NCBI GenBank assembly: GCA_020638955.1
Contig: JACKHO010000003.1
Span: 777,634-841,633, forward strand
Direction: 5' to 3'
Length of the DNA stretch: 64,000 nt
Source of the DNA: Planctomycetaceae bacterium
GTDB taxonomy: Bacteria; Planctomycetota; Planctomycetia; Planctomycetales; Planctomycetaceae
The position numbers and the translations under genes are program-made. Below, in pieces: positions 56,607 to 64,000 of the stretch. The notes beneath the pieces are model-generated. The model searched no databases and was not told the DNA's origin. It worked only from the letters and a program-made list of their open reading frames with translations. Within the stretch, counting starts at the first letter, position 1, and the number at the start of each line of letters is the position of its first letter.

Positions 56607-57257
56607 TTAATTGTTTTTCGGGACTTCTTTGATTCGGACATTGCGGAACTGCACGGGCGATCCGTGACCCAGAAAGCCAATGTGTCCGGTGGTACGATAC
56701 AAACCAGGATGTGATTTTCCATCGAGCGTTTGCGGTGTTCCCGCTTCAATAATGTCGCCATCGACAATGGTCTCTCCATTCAGAATGACCGTCACCTGGC
56801 TACCAATGCAGCGAATCTCCTGGACATTCCATTCGCCAACCGGATTCAAATGGCCGCGCTTTGCAGGAATGACACCGTAAACAGACCCGCAGTACTGATA
56901 CTCATGGAGTTTCGCATACTTCTCTGCCGTGTCGTCCAGAACCTGGATTTCCATGCCCAGCGTGGCGGCATGACCACCCAGTGGAACTCTCAGTCCGACA
57001 CCATTGTTTCCCCCGGCGGGCAAGCGAAATTCCAGCCGGAGAATGAAATCTCCATACTCTTTGGCTGACATCAAATTCCCGCCCCGGTCTGCAATGCACG
57101 TAATGGCCGCGTCCTCAACGGCGTAGCCATCCACGGCACCGACCCAACCTTTGAGTGATTCCCCATCGAACAGCGAAACAAACCCCGCCTCATCGTCGGC
57201 ATTCACAGTCGATGCAAAGACACAACTCACAATCACGGCCAGCATCACAGAACGCAT
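56607..57257 (-). CDS. Secreted DUF1080 protein
   Basis: 216 residues from ATG 57257 (GAGGTG five bases upstream) with a signal peptide (MRSVMLAVIVSCVFASTVNA). The DUF1080 domain opens FVSLFDGESLKGWVGAVDGY and shows SAKEYGDFILRLEFRLPAGG, NNGVGLRVP, GMEIQVLDD, NPVGEWNVQEIRCIGSQVTV, and the closing GHIGFLGHGSPVQFRNVRIK. This is the canonical short form, closer to the family consensus than the copy at 50645-51439. It lies 42 bases upstream of hisD in the same direction. Secreted sugar hydrolase activity is inferred from the family. Confidence 0.92.
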   Translation of the reverse strand: MRSVMLAVIVSCVFASTVNADDEAGFVSLFDGESLKGWVGAVDGYAVEDAAITCIADRGGNLMSAKEYGDFILRLEFRLPAGGNNGVGLRVPLGGHAATLGMEIQVLDDTAEKYAKLHEYQYCGSVYGVIPAKRGHLNPVGEWNVQEIRCIGSQVTVILNGETIVDGDIIEAGTPQTLDGKSHPGLYRTTGHIGFLGHGSPVQFRNVRIKEVPKNN

Positions 57258-57497
57258 TACACACCTCAATCAACGCACTAGGGGGCCAGTAAGCGACACA
57301 ACCACAGCCCCAAAGTGTCGCAGGCCAGATTGCATTGGACAAGGGAATGCCAAGCTGATTGCGATTCGACATCGCCCGTCCATTTGGAGTAGAGAAGTCA
57401 TGGGATTGGCCCTCGCGAGCCACTCAGCATGGTATGTGCAGCAGGATCTGCGACAATCTGCGAACAGACTTTACAACCTGCCCGAAGGAAAGCACTC

Positions 57498-59036
57498 ATG
57501 AAACGTTCGATTCAGGATCTGTGCAACATGGCTGTCCAGTCAGGACTTTGTGTTGCCGCACTGTGTGTCTGGCAACTGTGTTGCGTGCTCCCGGTTGATG
57601 CCGCGCCTCTGCTGGCCGGGGCCGCCAAGGTGGACATTACCGACGTCGACGCTGGACCGGTCAATGATCCTTTGTACGTGAAGGCACTGGTGCTTCAGTC
57701 GGGTGACACGAAAGTTGTCCTGCTCACGCTCGATGCCGTGGCCATTGGTGAAATTGGGTACATCAAGAATGACTACCTTCCGACGGTACGTGCAGAGCTT
57801 GAAACGCAATTTGGAATTCAGCCGAATCATGTCCTGGCCAATGCGAGTCACTGCCACGGCGTTGTCTGTAAAGATGTCGCTGAGAGAACCATTCAAGCGG
57901 TCACAGCCGCTCAGGAGAATCTGGTTCCGGTGAAAGTCGGAGTGGGAACAGGATTCGAAGACCGCATTATGGAGAATCGCCGACTCAAACTGAAAAGCGG
58001 TCGGGAGGCTGATGTTCGACACGCCTACTCCTTGCCACCCAATGACGAAATCGCTGCGGTTGGTCCCGTTGATCCCGAAATCGGACTGGTCCGCATCGAC
58101 CGCGAAGATGGTTCCACACTGGCCGTCATTTACAACTTTGCCTGCCATCCCATTCAGGGAGTTCCCTCTGGAGGAAACACCGCCGACATTATTGGGTATG
58201 CGTCAAAGGTCATCGAAGAGAATTTGGGAGAGGACACGCTGGCACTCTTCATGCAGGGCTGCGGCGGGGACATTAATCCCATTCTGTATAAGGACGTCAA
58301 CCATCCCCGCAGTGCCGAACCGCTCGGAAACATGCTGGGACTTAGTGCCCTGCGCGGGCTTCGGGACATCAAAACAGATGAAAATGCCGAACTGAAACTC
58401 ATTCCCGAGATGCTGACGCTCCCACGCGGCGACCGGACCGACCGCATTGCGGAACTGGAAGCCGAACAGCGGCGGCTGTTAGAGAGCCTGGGCGGCACGA
58501 GCCTCAATTTCGAAACGTTCCTGCCACTCGTCGTCAAATACCGGGCGGCTGAGGAGTTCCCCTCGTACTACTCGCACCGGTATCTGCACGACAATGCCCT
58601 CGGTCGCGATGACTTTCAGCGACTCGACGCAGAAAACCGTCGCAACATGGAAGCGTATTTGAAAAACATCCACACCATGGAAGAACTGACCCGCGTGCAA
58701 ACCAACCTGGCACTTCTGAAAAAACATCAGGCAAGTCTCGTGGCGTCCGGTAAACGCACCATCGACGTAGAAGTCACTGGCCTGCGGTTGGGCGAAATGA
58801 AAATGGTGACGTTTCCCGGCGAGTTGACCGTCCAAATCGGGCTCAACCTCAAGCAAGAAGCCGAGCATGAACTGACGTTCGTCGCGGGCTACACCAACGG
58901 ATACATCTATTACGCCCCCACCGCCGACCAACTTCGCAACGTGGGCGGCGCCCAGGAAGACAGCGACTGTATTCTCGCCCCGGAGTGGCAGGAAGAGTTC
59001 GAATCCCGCGCCCTGAGCATCCTGTCGCGTCTCTGA
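57498..59036 (+). CDS. Neutral/alkaline ceramidase N-terminal domain protein
   Basis: 512 residues from ATG 57498 with a signal peptide ending near VDAAP. The family domain begins LAGAAKVDITDVDAGPVNDP and has LLTLDAVAIGEIGYI, the zinc-site motifs ASHCHGVVC and FACHPIQGVPSGGNTADIIG, MQGCGGDINPI and VTFPGELTVQIGLNLKQEAE, plus the C-terminal YTNGYIYYAP. True ceramidases hydrolyse N-acyl sphingosine; the short planctomycete versions lack the C-terminal domain and their substrates are unknown. It is divergent from the DUF1080 gene across about 240 bases and is followed by the 1300-residue propeller gene. Confidence 0.9.
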   Translation: MKRSIQDLCNMAVQSGLCVAALCVWQLCCVLPVDAAPLLAGAAKVDITDVDAGPVNDPLYVKALVLQSGDTKVVLLTLDAVAIGEIGYIKNDYLPTVRAELETQFGIQPNHVLANASHCHGVVCKDVAERTIQAVTAAQENLVPVKVGVGTGFEDRIMENRRLKLKSGREADVRHAYSLPPNDEIAAVGPVDPEIGLVRIDREDGSTLAVIYNFACHPIQGVPSGGNTADIIGYASKVIEENLGEDTLALFMQGCGGDINPILYKDVNHPRSAEPLGNMLGLSALRGLRDIKTDENAELKLIPEMLTLPRGDRTDRIAELEAEQRRLLESLGGTSLNFETFLPLVVKYRAAEEFPSYYSHRYLHDNALGRDDFQRLDAENRRNMEAYLKNIHTMEELTRVQTNLALLKKHQASLVASGKRTIDVEVTGLRLGEMKMVTFPGELTVQIGLNLKQEAEHELTFVAGYTNGYIYYAPTADQLRNVGGAQEDSDCILAPEWQEEFESRALSILSRL

Positions 59037-59072
59037 TTTTGTTGTTCGTGGAAACTTGACCCGAACAAAACA

Positions 59073-59086
59073 TTGCTGCGCAGCAA
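59073..59086. promoter_or_regulatory. Perfect 14-bp palindrome upstream of the propeller gene
   Basis: TTGCTGCGCAGCAA at 59073-59086 is a perfect palindrome in the 208-base gap between the ceramidase-like gene and the 1300-residue gene at 59245. Its size and symmetry suit an operator, but a chance occurrence cannot be excluded. Confidence 0.3.
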
Positions 59087-59244
59087 GTAGTTACGCCGCG
59101 CTATTGACGGACGCACGACGGCCACGGAGACTGATTCTGACATTGTGTTGGGTCATGTCAGGTGAATTGAGTTGGTCGTCTCGTTCGCAAATCAAATTCC
59201 GCGGACGAACTGTCGACATTTGGTACCTCACGGAGATGTAATTC

Positions 59245-62200
59245 ATGTTCGGTTTTTCCGGCTCCGCACGCGTTGCTTTCGCTGCGATGATTTTGCTGAC
59301 GACATGCTCTGCCAAAGCCAGTGACTGGCCAACCGAAGGGGGAGGCAACGCCCGTGGGTTTGCCTCTGATGATGATTTGAAAATGCCGCTGATTGCTCAG
59401 TGGGAAGTCGATGCACCCGCCGCGCCGCGGCTTGCGTGGTCGAGCTCCGAAGGGCGACTGATGGAAGGTCTGAAACAGGCCGGACGCATTCGGTTCGATG
59501 ACGCCTTTCGAACGGTTGTGGCTGGCGGAAAAGTCTATTTCGGATCCACCGTCGACCACGGTGTTCACTGTCGCGAATTGGCGACTGGAAAAACGCTTTG
59601 GTCCCACTTCACGGGCGGACCGGTTCGGCTTTCTCCCACGGTATACGAAGGTCGAGTCTACTATGGTTCCGATGACGGACGCGTCTATTGCGTCAACGCC
59701 GAAACTGGTGCCGTTGTTTGGCAGCGGCGTGTGGCTCCGCGCGACGAGTGGATTCTTGCCCGTGGTGAAATGATTTCCAAATGGCCCGTTCGCACTGGCG
59801 TCACCATCCATGATGGTGTCGCTTATTTCGGTGCCGGCATTTTTCCGCATGAAGATGTTTATCTCTACGGAGTTGATCCCGCCACGGGTCGTACCGTCTG
59901 GTCGCAGGACAACATCAGCGTGCAGGACGCCGGACGAAACGACCTCTCGCCCCAAGGATACCTGTTGGCAGAGGGTGATTTGTTGTTTGTTCCCTCGGGG
60001 GGATCACTCCCCGCTGTATATGATATTGGGAAGAAGTCACTCGTGCACAAACGGACGCACAGTTGGCGCGGCCCAGCAGGTCGAGTGGGTGGCACTCGTG
60101 CTTTACTCTCTGATGGACAGCTCTTCACCGTCGGTGATGAACACATCCTGGCAATGGACCAGAAGACGGGGAACATTGGTTTTGGCTGGTTCGACAGCCG
60201 TTTTGTCGCCGTGCAGGATGATGCCGCGTACATCGCAACCGGAGAACGTGTCGCCCGACTGGACCGCGCCGTCTACTTGGAGAACAGCCGCAAGCGTCGT
60301 GACCTCGACGCGAAAATCGCCAGCCTCACTCGTGAAGCCTATTCGGCGAAAGGGGACAAGGCAGAGGAACTGAAGAATCAGGCTAAGGAGCTGCGTGAAG
60401 AGTTGGAGAGCATCGCTGATGTTGGCATCGTCTGGTCGACGCCCGCTGCAGCTGACGCGGCCTTACTCGTCGCGGGCAACGTGGTAGTTGTCGGTGGAGT
60501 CGAACGGGTGGCAGCATACGCCAAGGACGATGGTCGTGAAGTCTGGACTGCTGAAGTTGAAGGCACCGTGCGGGGACTCACCGTCGCGGACGGACACCTC
60601 ATTGCCAGTACCGACTCCGGTGCGATTGTTTGTTTTGGCGGTGACAAGGCAGCATCGAATGCCGTACCACAACTCGCAGTCGAAGACACGGCGAGCGATG
60701 CGTATCGTGCTGCCGCCAGCCAGATTTTGGAAAACACGGGCGTCAAAGCTGGATTCTGTCTCGTCGTGGGGCTCGAAACCGGAGAGTTGGCAGAGTCGCT
60801 GGCCCGGCAAAGCGAACTCAAATTCTATTGCATTGAACCATCAGCGGAGAAAGTCGAGCAGGCGCGTGCGAGGTTTGCAGCAGTTGGTTTACATGGACAT
60901 CGCATCGCGGTGCATCAGGCGGAGTTTGACCAAATTCCGTACTCAAATTACTTCGCTGATCTCATCGTGTCGGAAACATCATTGAGCTCAGGTCAGTGGC
61001 CAACTTCGCTCAACAACATCGAACGGCACTTGCGTCCGCAGGGTGGGGTGCTTTGTCTGGGACGGCCAGTCGCTCAGGGCGAACTGGATGAGCCTGCTTT
61101 GCGGAAGATTGCTGCAACTTCAACGTTGGGTGATCAACTCGCCCCGAAGACGGCTCCGGGATGGTTGGTACTGACGCGTGGCGCACTGCCTGGTGCGGGG
61201 AACTGGTCGCATCAATACGGAAATCCGGCGAACACGGCCATCAGTAGCGATAAACGGATTGCAGGCGACTTGGGCGTGCTGTGGTACGGTGATCCTGGTC
61301 CCGGAGAAATGGTGAATCGTCACGAAGGGGCTGTTGGTCCGCTCTCGGTCAATGGCAAGCTGTTCGTGCAGGGAGAAACGACAATTCTCGCGTACGACGC
61401 GTACAATGGTCGGCACTTGTGGACGTATGAAAACCCGAAGGCGTTGCGGACGGGAGTGTTCCAGAACCAGAATCCCGGCAACCTCGCGGCGGGCGAGGAC
61501 TGCCTGTTCCACTTCATTGGTGATGAGTGCTACCAGGTCGACATGCAGACGGGCGAAACCCTCGCGACGCACAAACTCCCGCCCGGCAAAGATGACGGTC
61601 GCTACCAGTGGGGTTATGTCGCCGTGCAGGATGGCATGTTGTACGGCACCGCCACAATTCGGGGCGAACTCGCGGCCCAAATGCGGCGACGCGGTCGCAA
61701 AACGGACGACGCCACCGACGGTATTTTTGCCATCGACATAGCCACCGGCAAACATGCCTGGAGCTATGCCGGACAAAGCATTTCGCATCACACCATTGCC
61801 ATTGGTCCCACGCAGGTTTGTTTCATCGACAGTTCGATTACCAGTGAGCAGCGGGCCGACATTCTGCGGGAAGATAAATCCAAGCTGGCCGAACTGACTG
61901 GCGAAGAACGCGAACTCGCGGAACGAAGACTCAAAGATGCCGACGTCCGTATGACCGTCGCGGTGGATGCCAAAACCGGCGAGAAGCTGTGGGAACGTCC
62001 CGTCGACGTCACTGATTGCAGCGAAATTGGAATTGGTGGCGGCAAGCTCACCATGATGTTCGCAGATGACACGCTCATTCTGTGCGGTGCGAATGCCAAC
62101 GGACACTACTGGCGGCAGTTTGTGGCGGGAGAATTCAAAGAACGCCGCATGGTGGCCCTCTCTGCCGTCAACGGCTACCAGTTGTGGGCGAAGGATGCGA

Positions 62201-63147
62201 ACTACCGCCATCGTCCCATCATTATTGGTGAGAAGGTGCTCGCCGAGCCGTGGATGTTCGATTTGAAAACCGGCGAACAACTCATGCGGACGCATCCCAT
62301 TACGGGAGAAGAATCACCCTGGAGCATTATGCGAACGGGCCACCACTGCGGCATGCTGACCGGCAGTGACTCCGGTATGATTCTCTTCCGCTCGGGAGCC
62401 ACCGGGTTCATGGACCTCAACAGTGATGAAGGCATTCGGCACTTCGCCGGTCACCGACTCGGCTGCTGGATTAATGCCATTTCCGCCAACGGACTGGTCA
62501 TGATTCCCGAAGCGAGCGCCGGCTGCGTCTGTCAGTTCTCCATTGCTTCGACCATTGTCATGGAGCCACGCGAGTCACGGCGTCCGTGGACCATTTACAG
62601 TGCCGTTGGTGCCCAGACTCCAGTGAAGCACCTCGCCATCAACTTCGGCGCCCCCGGCGACCGCAAAGATGCCCTCGGCACCATTTGGTTCTCTTACCCT
62701 CGACGCGATGCCTATCAGCAAACGTCGCTCGATGTGCGGCTCGATATTAATCCCCAACTCGCTTCGGGCGGAGGATATGAAAGCGTCAACGAAGTCCGCG
62801 TCGATGCAGCAACCGAAACGCCCTGGATTTACAGTTCCTGGGCCGAAGGTCTGCAGGAATTGACGCTGCCCCTCCTCGGCGAAGGAGATGCACCAGCCAA
62901 ATACACCCTCAAACTCCACTTCGCCGACGGCCGCCCCGCTGGCACAGAATCCTCAACGTTCGATGTGTTACTCAACGGCACCGTCGTCGCCGAGAACGTC
63001 ACCCTCGCCCCGAGCGCGGAGAACGCAACCATTCAAACCTCAGTCCAGGAATTCACCGGCGTCGATGTCACCAAAGACGTGCAGATCAAACTGAACCCGA
63101 AGTCGGGGACACCGATTCTGAATGCGGTCGAAGCGATTCGGGAATAG
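59245..63147 (+). CDS. Large secreted fusion: PQQ-type propeller, methyltransferase-like domain, second propeller, malectin-like domain
   Basis: 1300 residues with a signal peptide (cleavage near CSAKAS). The first propeller (about 30-465) has repeats such as VYYGSDDGRVYCVNAETGAV VW and LDPATGRTVW-type strands, typical of PQQ-binding-like beta-propellers. At about 480-620 there is a Rossmann, class I methyltransferase-like domain (LVVGLETGELAESLARQS, FYCIEPSAEKVEQARARF, HQAEFDQIPYSNYFADLIVS, IERHLRPQGGVLCLG), in which the SAM loop GLETG deviates from GxGxG. A second propeller occupies about 640-1130. The end (about 1180-1300; YTLKLHFADGRPAG, FDVLLNGTVVAENV) is malectin-like. Such fusions occur in planctomycete secretomes; the function is unknown. 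Confidence 0.85.
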   Translation: MFGFSGSARVAFAAMILLTTCSAKASDWPTEGGGNARGFASDDDLKMPLIAQWEVDAPAAPRLAWSSSEGRLMEGLKQAGRIRFDDAFRTVVAGGKVYFGSTVDHGVHCRELATGKTLWSHFTGGPVRLSPTVYEGRVYYGSDDGRVYCVNAETGAVVWQRRVAPRDEWILARGEMISKWPVRTGVTIHDGVAYFGAGIFPHEDVYLYGVDPATGRTVWSQDNISVQDAGRNDLSPQGYLLAEGDLLFVPSGGSLPAVYDIGKKSLVHKRTHSWRGPAGRVGGTRALLSDGQLFTVGDEHILAMDQKTGNIGFGWFDSRFVAVQDDAAYIATGERVARLDRAVYLENSRKRRDLDAKIASLTREAYSAKGDKAEELKNQAKELREELESIADVGIVWSTPAAADAALLVAGNVVVVGGVERVAAYAKDDGREVWTAEVEGTVRGLTVADGHLIASTDSGAIVCFGGDKAASNAVPQLAVEDTASDAYRAAASQILENTGVKAGFCLVVGLETGELAESLARQSELKFYCIEPSAEKVEQARARFAAVGLHGHRIAVHQAEFDQIPYSNYFADLIVSETSLSSGQWPTSLNNIERHLRPQGGVLCLGRPVAQGELDEPALRKIAATSTLGDQLAPKTAPGWLVLTRGALPGAGNWSHQYGNPANTAISSDKRIAGDLGVLWYGDPGPGEMVNRHEGAVGPLSVNGKLFVQGETTILAYDAYNGRHLWTYENPKALRTGVFQNQNPGNLAAGEDCLFHFIGDECYQVDMQTGETLATHKLPPGKDDGRYQWGYVAVQDGMLYGTATIRGELAAQMRRRGRKTDDATDGIFAIDIATGKHAWSYAGQSISHHTIAIGPTQVCFIDSSITSEQRADILREDKSKLAELTGEERELAERRLKDADVRMTVAVDAKTGEKLWERPVDVTDCSEIGIGGGKLTMMFADDTLILCGANANGHYWRQFVAGEFKERRMVALSAVNGYQLWAKDANYRHRPIIIGEKVLAEPWMFDLKTGEQLMRTHPITGEESPWSIMRTGHHCGMLTGSDSGMILFRSGATGFMDLNSDEGIRHFAGHRLGCWINAISANGLVMIPEASAGCVCQFSIASTIVMEPRESRRPWTIYSAVGAQTPVKHLAINFGAPGDRKDALGTIWFSYPRRDAYQQTSLDVRLDINPQLASGGGYESVNEVRVDAATETPWIYSSWAEGLQELTLPLLGEGDAPAKYTLKLHFADGRPAGTESSTFDVLLNGTVVAENVTLAPSAENATIQTSVQEFTGVDVTKDVQIKLNPKSGTPILNAVEAIRE

Positions 63148-63340
63148 GTTTGATGGCTGGCGGAGCAAGATTCAATGTGCGAAGATTATTCGAGTAAGGG
63201 GTGCGGGACAGACCGAAGTAATACAGTGACGGTCTGTAAATCATTTATGTCTATGTCCATTATGGGGACTTTGCCGGCATCGCGAACCGAAACAAACCAC
63301 TGATCGACTTGGTGAAATCTTGAAACAAAGGTAGACGGCA

Positions 63341-64000
63341 ATGAGTGACGAACTCCAGTTACAGATTGATGAAAAACGGAAGCAGATTCACAGTGATCAA
63401 TATCCAATGTCAATTGGGGAACTTGCCAATCTTTACAAAGATGGCGACATTGATATTCATCCTGAATTCCAGCGATTCTATCGTTGGAGTGATGAGCAGA
63501 AGTCCCGTTTCGTCGAGTCAATTCTTCTAGGAATTCCTATTCCGTCACTCTTTGTGGCCCAAAGACAGGACGGGAAATGGGATCTCATTGACGGTCTCCA
63601 GAGGTTGTCCACGCTGTTCCAGTTGATGGGACTGCTTAAAGGTACTGAAGGTGCGTCTGAACCGCCGCTTGTGCTAACCAGCACAAAGTATCTCCCAGCT
63701 TTAGCCGACAAAGTTTGGACTGCCACATCGACATACCCTACATGCCTATCTCCCACGCAGCAGCTACTGATTAAGCGTGCCAAGTTGGACGTGAAGATTA
63801 TACTTCGAGAGAGCGACGAGTCCGCCAAGTTTGAGTTGTTTCAGCGGCTCAATACGGGCGGATCGGATCTCACTGATCAAGAGATTCGAAACGCTATGTT
63901 AGTAGCCGTGAATCCCAACTTCTTTCGTTGGTTGCAAGATCTCGCGGATTCCGACGACTTTCGCAATTGCGTGCTTTTGAGTGAGCGCCAGTTTGATGAA
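63341..64000 (+). CDS. DUF262 (GmrS/Srx-like) protein, 3' truncated by window edge
   Basis: The frame from ATG 63341 runs 220 codons to the edge without a stop. It starts MSDELQLQIDEKRKQIHSDQ, then GELANLYKDGDIDIHPEFQR, WSDEQKSRFVESILLGIPIP and the DUF262 signature WDLIDGLQRLSTLFQL (DGxQR). Later are FELFQRLNTGGSDLTDQEIR and the start of a helical region. DUF262 domains are ParB/sulfiredoxin-fold nucleotide-hydrolase-like modules, often fused to DUF1524 HNH nucleases (GmrSD type) that act against modified DNA. The sequence here is less GC-rich than its neighbours, hinting at recent arrival. Whether a nuclease domain follows is outside the window. Confidence 0.88.
   Translation, partial: MSDELQLQIDEKRKQIHSDQYPMSIGELANLYKDGDIDIHPEFQRFYRWSDEQKSRFVESILLGIPIPSLFVAQRQDGKWDLIDGLQRLSTLFQLMGLLKGTEGASEPPLVLTSTKYLPALADKVWTATSTYPTCLSPTQQLLIKRAKLDVKIILRESDESAKFELFQRLNTGGSDLTDQEIRNAMLVAVNPNFFRWLQDLADSDDFRNCVLLSERQFDE

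Noticed and set aside
61120..62295. A 391-codon minus-strand frame opposite the propeller fusion gene.
   Set aside because: Antisense to a well-supported gene; no recognisable motifs.
63208..63237. ACAGACC/GGTCTGT inverted pair after the propeller fusion gene.
   Set aside because: Only 7 bp with a 16-base loop and no T run; too weak to call a terminator.

Overview
The window looks like a chromosomal segment of a planctomycete (phylum Planctomycetota), probably a member of the Planctomycetales. Lineage markers are a PVC-type dehydrogenase/cytochrome c protein, a DUF1592/DUF1588/DUF1585 cytochrome protein, two DUF1080 proteins, secreted sulfatase and esterase genes, GAF-HlyD fusion proteins, an HYxxAFE-type protein and very long membrane-anchored proteins without a recognised family. 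I cannot name the species. No tRNA, rRNA or CRISPR array was recognised.

Layout. 1-4 kb: the end of a membrane protein, then divergent membrane-fusion (HlyD-type) genes. 4-15 kb: housekeeping genes (carB, scpB, and a reverse-strand run asd-pabB-moaE-phosphoesterase) with a secreted transglutaminase-like protein. 15-19 kb: an AGCS symporter and a complete IS110-family element. 19-24.6 kb: miaA, a PVC-type dehydrogenase, an SxtJ-like membrane protein and an OmpH/Skp-like chaperone. 25-30 kb: a 3'(2'),5'-bisphosphate nucleotidase, an SLC13/RCK transporter, an HYxxAFE nuclease-like protein and xylB. 30-38 kb: a 2033-residue membrane protein that looks like two fused receptor-like units, followed by a membrane-anchored protein with a prenyltransferase-like repeat fold. 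38-43.5 kb: a Tat-signal protein and two genes (DUF1592 cytochrome protein, sulfatase) broken by many single-base indels. 43.5-52.5 kb: phosphoesterase, nadC-ribE, CE15-like esterase, sialate O-acetylesterase, DUF1080 and ispA. 52.6-63.1 kb: a diguanylate cyclase, a second GAF-HlyD protein directly downstream of hisD, DUF1080, a ceramidase-like protein and a 1300-residue PQQ-propeller/methyltransferase-like/malectin-like fusion. The right edge cuts a DUF262 gene that may open a defence region.

Most striking finding. The IS110 element (17692-18918) can be read almost completely by eye. A CT core is present at both ends. It sits exactly inside the right arm of a perfect 29-bp palindromic repeat. 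The 250-nt leader before the recombinase gene contains, in the expected order, short segments matching the left target, right target, left donor and right donor, flanked by hairpins. This is what a bridge RNA should look like. Joining the two ends would also create a promoter (TTGACA, 16 nt, TGTAAG). Three more palindromic repeat families lie at 14956-15080, 38048-38187 and 39216-39302.

Caution. The indels in the 39.6-42.9 kb stretch are so concentrated, and leave the domain sequence so well preserved, that consensus error is as likely as gene decay.
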